From G963677325 sp963810555 (lineage in GTDB: Bacteria > Bacteroidota > Bacteroidia > Bacteroidales > Prolixibacteraceae), in assembly GCA_963810555.1 (NCBI GenBank), contig CAWENX010000006.1, positions 496,001-560,000 of the forward strand: a stretch of 64,000 nucleotides of DNA, read 5' to 3'. The notes under the pieces were generated by a model. The model was given only the letters and a program-made list of their open reading frames with translations. It was not told the origin of the DNA and did not search any database. How positions within the stretch are numbered: the stretch's first letter is position 1; each line of letters opens with the position of its first letter. This document shows positions 15,339 through 24,428 of this stretch, one piece after another. A program made the position numbers and the translations under genes.

Positions 15339-16138
15339 TTTCGGGAGAATTAGCGATAAAATTGTGCGAGAACGATAGAAATAAAATTATATGCCCCGTG
15401 TTTTACAGAGTGGCTGAAGCGAAATATGATAAAATTGCTGTCTCACATCCTCTTTTAGTCATTGATGGCTGTCAGACACGATGTGCCAGTAAACTTGCAG
15501 CGGAAAAAAAACTAAAAATTTCCCGGAAAGTAACAATAACCGAAGAAGCTAAAAACAATAATATTGAATTAAACCGTAATCTCAGACTTCTGGAAAATGA
15601 AAATTCCCTGATTGAAATAATATTGAACGGACTTAACAATAACGAGGACAGAGACACATTATTTTCTAATGAAACAAATATTGCCTGTAATTTCGAATAC
15701 GAGACATTTCAAAATGGCAAATTCATTTTCAAAGTACCTAAAAATCCAAAAATTTACTTTAACGAAAATGATTGCTGGGCCTATGTTGCAGGAAACCGTG
15801 CCAGAATAGGAGTTACAGATTGGGTTCAACAAAGCCTTTCTGATATTTTATTTTTTACACCGCCCCCAATTGGCGCTGATATTGACCAATTCGGCGAAGT
15901 GGGTGTAATCGAATCTTCAAAGTCTGTCTTTGAAATAATTTCACCTGTAAGCGGAAAGATTATTTCCATAAACGAAGGGCTCGAACAAAAGCCGGAACTT
16001 ATCAACGAAAATCCCTATGAACTGGGTTGGATCGCAGAACTTGAACTGAATGATTTTGAAAACGATAAAGAACTCCTGACAGGATTCGATAAATATTTTG
16101 AACTAATTAAAAAAAAGGTGGAGGACTTAAATGCATAA
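15281..16138 (+). CDS. DGC-domain / GcvH-like lipoyl-carrier fusion protein
   Basis: A 285-residue two-domain protein preceded by a strong GGAGGGAGG ribosome site. Residues 1-85 are a DGC domain (C10, C16, and IDGCQTRCAS with the triad at 62-64 and Cys68). After a polar linker, residues 145-285 are homologous to glycine-cleavage H protein, with GVIESSKSVFEIISPVSGKI at 208-227. Lys214 sits exactly where H protein carries lipoate, and NEGLEQKPELINENPYELGW follows as in GcvH. The fusion joins a cysteine-rich metal-type domain to a dithiol swinging arm. No GcvP, GcvT or Lpd gene is nearby, so glycine cleavage is an unlikely role. Confidence 0.85.
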   Translation: MLKNYAVLPCNGLDKCAGVISGELAIKLCENDRNKIICPVFYRVAEAKYDKIAVSHPLLVIDGCQTRCASKLAAEKKLKISRKVTITEEAKNNNIELNRNLRLLENENSLIEIILNGLNNNEDRDTLFSNETNIACNFEYETFQNGKFIFKVPKNPKIYFNENDCWAYVAGNRARIGVTDWVQQSLSDILFFTPPPIGADIDQFGEVGVIESSKSVFEIISPVSGKIISINEGLEQKPELINENPYELGWIAELELNDFENDKELLTGFDKYFELIKKKVEDLNA

Positions 16139-16523
16139 AAAAGTGATAGTAGTACCATGCAGTGGCATGGGTAAGGTTTATGGACTTATGGCAAGAGAGT
16201 CAGTTTTGCAAACAGTCTTGGAATTATGTCCGGAAAAGTCGGAAACAGTTTGCCTCGCTTACATAGTCACAGGTGATAAAGAAGTTAAAGCAAAAATTGA
16301 AGGCTGTGACTGCATTACTGTTGACGGCTGCCCAAAAATGTGCGCTTCCAAAAATGTCTCAATTGCCGGGGGAATAGTAATAGAAGAATTAAAAGTTATA
16401 GACACGGTGAAAGAACATAAAGGGAAAAACTTCGGTTCGGCCACACAACTTAGCGCTGACGGAGAATCAGTAACAGGAGAGATCGCTTCAAAAATCGCGA
16501 AAAAAATAAATGAAATTAATTAA
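16131..16523 (+). CDS. DGC-domain cysteine protein
   Basis: A 130-residue DGC-family protein overlapping the fusion gene by 8 bases. It has C10-SG in VVPCSGMGKVYG, extra cysteines in ELCPEKSETVCLA and EGCDCI, and the triad VDGCPKMCASK at 64-74. The central region is longer than in the first DGC gene. The many cysteines suggest a soft-metal or metalloid site. It is the third of four DGC domains in this operon, arguing for a multi-copy or multi-partner role rather than redundancy. Confidence 0.85.
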   Translation: MHKKVIVVPCSGMGKVYGLMARESVLQTVLELCPEKSETVCLAYIVTGDKEVKAKIEGCDCITVDGCPKMCASKNVSIAGGIVIEELKVIDTVKEHKGKNFGSATQLSADGESVTGEIASKIAKKINEIN

Positions 16524-16534
16524 GGAGAAATATT

Positions 16535-16981
16535 ATGTCTGAACTAAAGGTAGGTGTGCTGTCATGCAGTGGCGAGGAATGTCTTGGCGGAACCATATCA
16601 AGGCTTGCCACGAGAAAAGTTCTTGAGGAACTTAAGCTGGTTAAAACGGTAACACTCTGTCTGCCGCTGTATCTTGCCGGCGGCGAAGAAGAAAGGAATT
16701 TCGCCAAAGTGTTTCCGACAATTTCAGTCGATGGCTGTGATAAACTTTGCGCTAAAAGAAGCACAGAAAAATTTAGCGGCCAGATCAGCGGGTTTTTAGA
16801 TGTTTCGAAAATCATCGGAAATGAAAACGCGCTTAACACAAAAATCCTCAGAAATAAAGATCTTAAAGATGAACATTTTCAAATGGTGGATAAAGTCGTC
16901 GGTGAGATTTTAAAAGAAATTGGCAGCATCTCCCCGGATTCCTGGTCCGGAAAATCGTTTGGCGGCTGCGGTTGTAAATAG
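16535..16981 (+). CDS. DGC-domain cysteine protein with CGC tail
   Basis: A 148-residue DGC protein, last in the operon, with a good ribosome site (AAGGAG) upstream. Motifs are C11-SGEE-C16, VDGCDKLCAKR (triad at 66-68) and a C-terminal GGCGCK. The terminal Cys-Gly-Cys is absent from its paralogues and looks like a thiol metal-delivery or redox tail. No terminator is obvious in the 228-base gap before tetR, which holds the tetR promoter but no other recognisable gene. Confidence 0.85.
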   Translation: MSELKVGVLSCSGEECLGGTISRLATRKVLEELKLVKTVTLCLPLYLAGGEEERNFAKVFPTISVDGCDKLCAKRSTEKFSGQISGFLDVSKIIGNENALNTKILRNKDLKDEHFQMVDKVVGEILKEIGSISPDSWSGKSFGGCGCK

Positions 16982-17157
16982 TTCAGGATTATTTAAAAGC
17001 ATGAAACTAACGAAGATGAACTGAAGGCTGCAACACTTCATAAAAATGTAATCAGGTTTGGCACTATTACCAACACGCTGAGCAAGGCATGTGCCCTGCA
17101 AGGAACTATCAGTATAACAGGGCATTAAAAAATAAATAAAAAATAATCTCAAATTTA

Positions 17158-17190
17158 TTTGCAAAATGAATACAAACATCCTTATCTTTG
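17158..17190 (+). promoter_or_regulatory. Promoter of the tetR-efflux operon
   Basis: -33 TTTG at 17158-17161 and -7 TATCTTTG at 17183-17190, spaced by 21 bases, match the Bacteroidota sigma consensus. The start codon of tetR is 19 bases after the -7 box, and the operator-like repeat begins immediately downstream. Confidence 0.65.
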
Positions 17191-17191
17191 T

Positions 17192-17211
17192 AAGTAAATA
17201 CATACATACAT
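17192..17211 (+). promoter_or_regulatory. TetR operator, first copy
   Basis: AAGTAAATACATACATACAT spans from just after the -7 box to the tetR start codon. It agrees at 17 of 20 positions with the site at 17820-17839, between tetR and the outer-membrane gene. Two such copies flanking a tetR gene suggest an autoregulatory operator pair. Confidence 0.6.
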
Positions 17212-17800
17212 GGAGCATCAAAGTACAGAGATACGTCAGGAACAAATCAAACAGGCTGTGCTCGATATCATTTATACGGATGGACTGAAGAACCTTTCAA
17301 CGCGGAATCTTGCCAAAAAGATTGGCATGAGTGAGGGGACAATTTTCAGGCATTTCCGCACAAAACAGGATATTATATTATCAATAATAGCAGATGTGCA
17401 GGATAATTTTATCGGCTCATTGAGAAATATAGCCAACTCTCCGGTGGAACCAGAACAAAGATTAAAAGATTTTTTATGTGAAACGGTCAGGTACCTAACA
17501 GATAACAAAGGGATTACCATGTTATTATTTTCTGAGGCTTCCCGAAATAACGATATCAGTCTTAAAAATAATCTTAAGCAAATATTTAACAACCAGAAAA
17601 TACTGGTCAGTAAAATTATTCTTGACGGAATTGCCCTCGGTCAATGGGATGAAAGTATTGATGTTGAGAATTTAGCCATGATCTATATGGGAATACCGGT
17701 GTCGCTTAATATTGAATTGGTTTTGGGAGGAGGCGGATTTCAAGCTGATAATTTTTGCAGCAAAATGATGCAGTTATTACTAAAAATACTTTCAAAATAA
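17210..17800 (+). CDS. TetR-family repressor
   Basis: A 196-residue protein with an N-terminal helix-turn-helix (residues about 25-50, LSTRNLAKKIGMSEGTIFRH) and an all-helical ligand domain. It is followed by TolC-like, adaptor and RND pump genes in the same direction, so it probably represses the efflux operon and itself until a pump substrate binds. The start codon overlaps the first operator copy, so a bound repressor would also hinder translation initiation of its own message. Confidence 0.88.
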   Translation: MEHQSTEIRQEQIKQAVLDIIYTDGLKNLSTRNLAKKIGMSEGTIFRHFRTKQDIILSIIADVQDNFIGSLRNIANSPVEPEQRLKDFLCETVRYLTDNKGITMLLFSEASRNNDISLKNNLKQIFNNQKILVSKIILDGIALGQWDESIDVENLAMIYMGIPVSLNIELVLGGGGFQADNFCSKMMQLLLKILSK

Positions 17801-17819
17801 TTTTTTTCATTGAATAAAT

Positions 17820-17839
17820 AAGTATGTACTTACATACAT
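17820..17839 (+). promoter_or_regulatory. TetR operator, second copy
   Basis: AAGTATGTACTTACATACAT lies 17 bases before the TolC-like gene and 20 after the tetR stop. Its first half AAGTATGTACTT is a near-perfect dyad. It matches the site at 17192 with three differences, which supports a shared repressor. Confidence 0.6.
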
Positions 17840-17855
17840 CAAAAAGGAGGTAACT

Positions 17856-19139
17856 ATGATCAAACATCTTTTAATTCTGCTTTTATTTCCTCTTCAGTTG
17901 CAGGCGCAGGAAATAACAAACATCGGGCAGCTCTTTGATTCGCTCAAAACACATCCCATAATACAAGGGGACGAAATTCGGGTCAATCAGGCGCTTGCCT
18001 CAAAAAAAATGATTTACAGCAAACTTTATCCAAATATCGACCTGTTTGGTAGATATGACTATGCAACAACGCCCACCGGAATGCTGCCGCTTCCGCCCAA
18101 CGAACTTTTGGCTATGGTCAAAGATCCGACTGTCGGACAACCTTTCAGTGAGAATATTTTCAGATTGGGGACAACAATTTCAATGCCCATTTTCGTGGCC
18201 TCAATTTTCCCTTTGGCAGCCAAAGCAAAAATGATGGTGCGTTCAGCTGAAGATCAACAAAGGATCAATTTGCTTAAGAATGAAGCGATAATTGTCAGCG
18301 CTAATGCAAATCTGTTATATATGCAGGCATTGGATCAGGCGTTAATCAAAAAGAAAGCATCGTTAGAGAAAACCAAAGAATTCGTTGTAATAAAAGTCAA
18401 CAATGGCCGTGCTCCCGGATCGGCCCTTTTGAATATTAACAATGAAATTGGTCAGGTCGATATAGTGAAAAATAACCTGGCATTACAAAGAGAAGCGGAT
18501 GCAGCGGTAGTTCAGTCACTTACAGGTGTTTCCCTGACAAGTCCTGTAAAAATGGAGCAGACCGGCAATTACAAAGATGGAGAACTGAAAGAGCTTGATC
18601 CATTGCGAAATAAAGTAGAAGCGGATCGGCTGGAACTTAAGGCAGAAAAGGAAAAACTTTTGCCATCTTTGATGTTTCAGGGAAGCTACAGCAATAATTC
18701 GGCGAAAGCTTATAATAATGGCGAAAATGTAAATAACAATTATTCTACACTCGGTGCAGTTGTTAGAATCCCCCTGTTTGATAAAGAGCAGTATGCCCAA
18801 ATTCATAAAAGCAGGTTGGATTACGAAGCCACAAAAAATGAACTCGACCAAATGAGCCTCGACCTGGGTTCACAGGCAACGCAATTGCAAAACAGCCTCA
18901 CTCTTCTTGACAACTCTGTTCAATTGTATAAAAACAGTGTAAAGGAAAAACAAGAATTGGCCGAAATTGCACGGGTGAGTTACGAATCAGATCAAATGAC
19001 TATGGAAGATTATTTAAAATACGAGGATGATTTAATCCTTGAACAATCAAAACTGTTTAAGGCTCAGGCTGAAAAATGGCAAACATTAATGAAGTTGTGT
19101 GTAATATACGGAAATAAAATAGAGGAGATCGTAAAATGA
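17856..19139 (+). CDS. TolC-family outer-membrane efflux protein
   Basis: A 427-residue exported protein with signal peptide 1-17 (ending LQAQ) and the repeated long helical segments typical of outer-membrane efflux factors. It has an internal pseudo-duplication and alternating charged and Ala/Leu helices (RNKVEADRLELKAEKEKLLP, then DYEATKNELDQMSLDLGS). It would form the outer-membrane exit duct for the pump encoded downstream. It is preceded by AAAGGAGG and overlaps the adaptor gene by 4 bases (ATGA). Confidence 0.88.
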   Translation: MIKHLLILLLFPLQLQAQEITNIGQLFDSLKTHPIIQGDEIRVNQALASKKMIYSKLYPNIDLFGRYDYATTPTGMLPLPPNELLAMVKDPTVGQPFSENIFRLGTTISMPIFVASIFPLAAKAKMMVRSAEDQQRINLLKNEAIIVSANANLLYMQALDQALIKKKASLEKTKEFVVIKVNNGRAPGSALLNINNEIGQVDIVKNNLALQREADAAVVQSLTGVSLTSPVKMEQTGNYKDGELKELDPLRNKVEADRLELKAEKEKLLPSLMFQGSYSNNSAKAYNNGENVNNNYSTLGAVVRIPLFDKEQYAQIHKSRLDYEATKNELDQMSLDLGSQATQLQNSLTLLDNSVQLYKNSVKEKQELAEIARVSYESDQMTMEDYLKYEDDLILEQSKLFKAQAEKWQTLMKLCVIYGNKIEEIVK

Positions 19140-20185
19140 AACGGAATACTTTAATTTGGTCAGCAGCGGTTTTAGTTCTGATTGCAGGAGGAATACTGGC
19201 TGTAAGAAATGCAAAAAAGAGGGATGCATCAGCACCCTTAGCGGTAAATTATTCAATGGTGGTTTCAACCATCAAACCTGAAGTGAAGGAAGTCACCCTT
19301 ACTCTACCTTATCTTGCCCTGGTTCAGAATGATGAGGATGTGGTACTGGCCTCAAAAATCGGCGCGCGTATCGAGTCACTTAAACCCAGCGGAACAGTCG
19401 TTTCGAATGGACAGATAATCGTCCGTCTTGATCCTACAACTGTACAAAGCGGGATTCAAAGTATAAAGGCACAAATCAATGCTGCCGAAACCGGGCTGAA
19501 AAACCTTCAGGCTTCCCATAAACGGACACTGGAGCTGCTTGCGGTAAAAGGCGCCTCATTGGAACAATCTGAAATGGAAGAAAGCAGAATTGCCGAAACA
19601 GAATCCAAAATAGAAGGGCTGACACAGCAATTGAATGACCTGAACAATAATTTGTCGTACGCCACTCTCAAAGCACCCACATCCGGGATTATTTCCAAAA
19701 CACTATTAAATGTGGGCGATATGGCTATGCCCGGCCAGCCTATTGCTGTGGTCAGTTCCAAAGGCGGTTCGTACCTGAAACTCAGCGTTCCTTCCCACTT
19801 AAAAGTATTCGGGGTGCAAATAAACGGAATGCGATATGAAACTCTGCCGCTAAACAGTACTTTCAATGGTCTGGCCGAATATAAGGTCATAAATAAAGAT
19901 CTTGTTCTGATGACCGGGGAACGTGTCGAAGTGAATGTGGAAGTTTTTAAAGGGACAGCTATCCTGCTGCCTTTTGATGCTGTTTTAAATCGTGGCGGTA
20001 AAAGTTATGTGTTTGTCAAAGATGGCGACAAAGCTATTCCGACTGAAGTAAATATTATCCAGTCAGGAGAAAACGGATCGGTGGTGAGCAACAGCGATCT
20101 TACCGGAAAGGAGATTGTAGTTGAAAAACAGGACATACTTTTAAAGCTGTTGACAGGAGTATCTATTAAAACTAAAGGGAATTAA
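19136..20185 (+). CDS. RND periplasmic adaptor (membrane fusion protein)
   Basis: A 349-residue protein with an N-terminal membrane anchor (residues 5-25). The split lipoyl-like domain shows ALVQNDEDVVLASKIGARIE before the coiled coil, and LKAPTSGIISKTLLNVGDMAMPGQ after it. The helical hairpin spans about residues 105-175. It bridges the inner-membrane pump and the TolC-like duct. The lipoyl-like half motifs are structural and carry no lipoate. It is three bases ahead of the RND gene. Confidence 0.88.
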   Translation: MKRNTLIWSAAVLVLIAGGILAVRNAKKRDASAPLAVNYSMVVSTIKPEVKEVTLTLPYLALVQNDEDVVLASKIGARIESLKPSGTVVSNGQIIVRLDPTTVQSGIQSIKAQINAAETGLKNLQASHKRTLELLAVKGASLEQSEMEESRIAETESKIEGLTQQLNDLNNNLSYATLKAPTSGIISKTLLNVGDMAMPGQPIAVVSSKGGSYLKLSVPSHLKVFGVQINGMRYETLPLNSTFNGLAEYKVINKDLVLMTGERVEVNVEVFKGTAILLPFDAVLNRGGKSYVFVKDGDKAIPTEVNIIQSGENGSVVSNSDLTGKEIVVEKQDILLKLLTGVSIKTKGN

Positions 20186-20188
20186 GTT

Positions 20189-23100
20189 ATGTTTGATTAT
20201 TTTTATAAAAGACCATACACGCTTTATGCGTTGATAGCAGGTTTTTTTATTTTAGGAATTGTTGGTCTGACCACCCTTCCAAAGAACCTGTTTCCTGATG
20301 CAAACCCTCCGAAGTCATTGTTATTACTTCAATTCCGGGCGCTACCGCCCAGGTGGCTGTCAATACCGTATCGAAACCCATTGAGGAGGAAATGGCACGC
20401 CTTGGCGAAATAACCGATATCAGCTCCGTTAATGTGGCCAACTTTTCGATTGTTAAAGCCGATTTCAGTTACAAAAAAAGTCTGAATGATGCTGCGGTAG
20501 ATGTAGCCAATGCCCTTTCCATTGCTAAAGCAAAACTGCCTGAAAATGCCAATCCTGCCATTTATACGGCAGGTGATTTTACCCTGCCTGTTGATGTCAT
20601 CTCATTGTCACCGAAAACTGATGATATCAGTTTGGCAGATATACGTAAAATAGCGGACAGTTTTATTAAACCTCATCTTTTAAGCAATCCCAGCATAGGA
20701 AATGTGGAGGTTTTTGGCGGTTATGAAAGCGCCATTAATATTGAAGTAGATCCTTTTAAAGCGAAACGTTACGGAATAAATTTCGATCTGATTGCCAAAG
20801 CGATTCAAACGCTAAACCGTGATATGCCTGTTGGTTTTGTAAAAGGGGATAATAGTTTTTATACGGTGACTTTTTATGGTGAAAAGGATGAAATTGAGAA
20901 GATTAAACAGATTTCTGTTCTGCCGAATGTACTGTTGAGCGATGTAGCTGACGTAACATGGGGATTTAAAAAACGCACCAGCGGATATGAAGGCAATGGA
21001 AAACCTGCCATTGCCCTTGCCATTCAGCGTGCGCCTAAGGGAAGTGTGCTGGATGTCAGTACGGCAGCACGGGCCGAGATAAAAAAACTATCGGCTGAAT
21101 ATCCGAATATTAAATTTGAAATATCGGATACCCAGCGTGATTTGATTAAACTGGCCAATACCAATATGCTTTCCGCATTACGTGATGCCATAATCTTTAC
21201 GCTTATTGTCGTGTTTTTCTTCCTGGGAAATTTCAAAGCCATCATTTCAGCAGGGCTTTCCATTCCTATGGTATTTTTCTCAACTATTGCTGTTATCTGG
21301 CTTTCAGGCGGTGAATTAAACCTGGTAATTTACACTGCGATCATTCTTGCGCTGGGGATGTTAACCGATGATGCCGTGGTGGTGCTTGAAAATGTGGAAC
21401 GTCACATGAATGAACTTAAGGAAAACCTGGAAACTGCCATTCAGAAGGGGACAAAGGAAGTGATCGGTCCTATATTTGCGGGCACCCTTGCCACTATTGC
21501 CATTGTTTTTCCATTGATGTTTGTAGGCGGATTCCCTGAAAAGATTTTTAAACCTCTTATCTTTACCTTAATCGTTGCCCTGATCATTTCCTTTTTCCTG
21601 GCAGTTACTTTTATTCCGCAGCTTTTAAAATTTCTTTATAAAAACGGAACCTCCAAAACGAAAACAGAATTGTGGGTGGATAAAATATACAGCAAGTCAT
21701 TGGGCCGGTTGGTTGAACCTTACGTTGGAGTCATTCGGTTTTCAAATACAAAAAGAAGAATTTTTCGCCGTATCCTTCTTTCTGCAGGTGTCTTTATCCT
21801 TTTAGCCGTCAGTGTGAAAACCATTATGCCGGTCATCGGAAGAGATGCTATGCCGCCCATGGATACAGGCATCATTAAAGCTCAGATCGGATTCAGTTCC
21901 AACGAAACGGTTAATAGTGCGGAAGCTAAATTAAAACCTGTCTTAAAATGGCTGCACGCTCAGCCGTGGGTGTTAAGAAGTTCTGTTGCTTTTGGCACGG
22001 AAGCCGGAGTTTTAAGTCTTGGAAGCGGGAATCTGCCTTCAGAAGCTTCCATTACAGTTGACTGCGTGGACAGATTTAGCCGTAAACAAAACATATGGCA
22101 GCTTGAAGATACCATCCGCAATAAATTTTCTGAAGTCGAAGGAATAAAAAGACTGGATGTGTTCGACTTTGGAGCGACTCCGCTGTCATCAGTAAAAGCA
22201 TCAGTGGATGTGCGTCTGTCATCTCCTGTGGTGGATGGTCTGGCAGACAAGGCTGTTCGGGTCAGTCAGGCTATTAAAGATGTTAAAGGCCTTACATCGG
22301 TATCCACAAGCTGGAATAAGGATTTCACGGAATTTGTTCTGGATATTAATGAAAATAAAGCGCTTAGCTATGGCGTAACTCCTTTTCAGATTATCTCGCA
22401 AATTCCGATAAGGGGCCAGGAGGTGGGATTAAATGCTGATCTGGAATCCATGAACACCCAGACTGTGAGGCTTTATATGAAGGGTAAATTCAATGAAAAC
22501 ATACAAACATTGAGGTTATTGCCTATCAAGACCAGTCAGGGTGAAGTCCCTCTTGAAACTCTCGCAAAAATTTCCCCGAAAATGACTTTTGCAAAGATAG
22601 AACGCGACAAAATGCTTTATAGTGTTGATGTTAACGGTTATCGTGCCAAACGGCCCATTACACATCTGACAGATGATGCGATAGCTGCCATGAAAGGCAT
22701 AAAAGACCTTAACAATGTCGAGATCACCCAGACCGGTGATATTGCCACCATTAATGACAGTTTTGCAAGAATGATAAAAGCCATCGGCCTGGGCATCATT
22801 ATGTTGCTGATCTTATTGATAGCCATTTACAAATCCGTAAGAATGGCCTTTATCATGATCATTGTATTGCCCCTTTCAATGATTGGCGCCGCCTGGGGCA
22901 TGCTTCTCTTCCATAAACCAAGTTGTATGCCAAGCATGCTGGGAATATTACTTCTCTTTGGCATTATCATTAAAAATGCCGTTTTGCTGATTGATTTCTA
23001 CCAGCACCATCGTGAAAGCGGGGAGGCGCCTTTTCAAAGCGCCATCGAAAGCGTCCGTGTTCGTTTCCGTCCCGTAATGATGACAGCGTTTGGAACTATT

Positions 23101-23295
23101 GCCGGTATGATCCCGATTGCCCTTGAACAGGCTGTCGGGCTTGAACGGTTAAGCCCTTTGGCGGATGTGGCCATCGGAGGATTGCTGATCGGAACATTGC
23201 TGACATTAATATTTGTTCCTATGTATGCTTATATATTTGATAATAAGAATTATAAAAAGGAAGCGACCGTTCTTTCCAACAGTGATCCGGATTAA
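20189..23295 (+). CDS. RND efflux pump, AcrB/MexB-like (frameshifted here)
   Basis: An inner-membrane proton-driven exporter of about 1035 residues. It starts MFDYFYKRPYTLYALIAGFF. A base is missing near 20312 (CCGAAGTC where CCGGAAGTC would restore LPKNLFPDANPPEVIVI). The frame then continues to 23295. Transmembrane helix 4 carries the twin aspartates of the proton relay (LGMLTDDAVVVLENVE), and the second half repeats the topology (LGIILLFGIIIKNAVLL). Sequence alone does not say drug or metal; the lysine-free relay and short periplasmic loops resemble hydrophobic-compound pumps more than CzcA. Confidence 0.88.
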
Positions 23296-23799
23296 ATTAA
23301 TGTCTCTGGTGATGTATTTAAGAGGAAGCTGTAATTCATTTTTTAGGATAAGGATTTCGATTAAACACAGAATGAAAACGGAATGTCATTCCGGTATTTT
23401 GTTTGAAACTGCGGAGGGATAAATTCTATAGCAATGGAGTTAAAACAAGTGTAATACTCAAGGCGATGATGTTATAAATGTTTCCGGCGTCCTTCTGCAT
23501 TCAGACTGTCAGGTGATTCCATTGCTGAAGACCAATTTAAATTGATGAAGGGAGCACACTTTACCAAAAGTGTGTTCCCTCTTCTGTTATAAATATCGAA
23601 AGTTTTTAATGCAGCAGGCCTTGATCATTTTCTTTGTGGGAGTCATACGTACTTATTTTACTGCTGAAACGACACAAAGGGCGCCGGAAGGTAAATCATT
23701 ATTTGCTATCTTCTGCGATTGATAAGGCAGTTTCGTAAGTTTTTGTGAGTCAAAGCATAAAATGAAGAAAGGATTGAAAATCCAGGGTTAAAAGGTCAT
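23296..23799. other. Intergenic region with a strong hairpin
   Basis: A gap of about 500 bases between the efflux operon and an AT-rich island. The only clear structure is the 13-base-pair hairpin at 23550-23580. No protein gene or RNA is recognised. Base composition drops in G+C after about 23700, marking the start of the accessory region. Confidence 0.4.
23550..23580. terminator. Long hairpin after the efflux operon
   Basis: GGGAGCACACTTT and AAAGTGTGTTCCC pair over 13 bases with one G-T wobble around a four-base loop. It is followed by TCTTCTGTT rather than a clean T run. It may terminate the RND operon, although it is 255 bases past its stop. Confidence 0.5.
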
Positions 23800-24390
23800 A
23801 TGACTAATGATTTTTTAAAAATTGGCAATAAACCTACTAAGGACATTGATCTTATTGACATTGGAAAAGGAAGCTATGTTCTTGCAAGGGCGGCAATATA
23901 TTATTCAATTAATTATCCAATTGCCACGTTTAATTTTCTACCGACAACTTTTCTCTTAATACACCATTCATTGGAAGTTCTGATAAAAGCGCTTTTAGTT
24001 TACGAAAAGGTTAAATATCCATTTGGTAATGATGGACATAAATTAATTAAATTAATGGAACTTGGCGTTAAAGAATCTCCTAATCTTACTTTTTTTGACA
24101 CATATATTTTGCAAAATACGGATTTAAAATATTTATTAAACACACTCCAAACAACATATAATAATAATCGGTATTCTTTTCCAGGTTACCAAATTTACAC
24201 AGATGAATTAAGAGACAAATTCGACGAATTAGTTTTTTTATTCATAGAAAAATTTTACGAATTGTACAATAAAAAGCATGCAATTCCTATAGATGCTCGA
24301 CAAATAAACGTTCCAAATGATCTTATTGAAGCAATAAAATATAATCAAAAACAAAAATTCGATTTTAAATCATTAAAAGCTGATTCGTAG
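23800..24390 (+). CDS. HEPN-like helical protein
   Basis: A 196-residue, mostly helical protein from an AT-rich segment. Residues 45-85 (LLIHHSLEVLIKALLVYEKV, then HKLIKLMELG) resemble the HEPN fold seen in nucleotide-binding and toxin-antitoxin or abortive-infection proteins. A clear catalytic RX4-6H motif is not evident, so an RNase role is not supported. No partner nucleotidyltransferase is adjacent. The assignment is tentative. Confidence 0.5.
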   Translation: MTNDFLKIGNKPTKDIDLIDIGKGSYVLARAAIYYSINYPIATFNFLPTTFLLIHHSLEVLIKALLVYEKVKYPFGNDGHKLIKLMELGVKESPNLTFFDTYILQNTDLKYLLNTLQTTYNNNRYSFPGYQIYTDELRDKFDELVFLFIEKFYELYNKKHAIPIDARQINVPNDLIEAIKYNQKQKFDFKSLKADS

Positions 24391-24428
24391 TACAAATACG
24401 CACCAGCAAGTTAACCTAATAAAAAACA

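Noticed and set aside
15281..16138. Canonical glycine-cleavage H protein
   Set aside because: It carries an N-terminal DGC domain and no GcvP, GcvT or lipoamide dehydrogenase gene is near. Only the C-terminal domain is H-like.
19136..20185. Lipoylated protein in the adaptor gene
   Set aside because: The lipoyl-like halves are the structural fold of membrane fusion proteins and lack the lipoylation lysine context.
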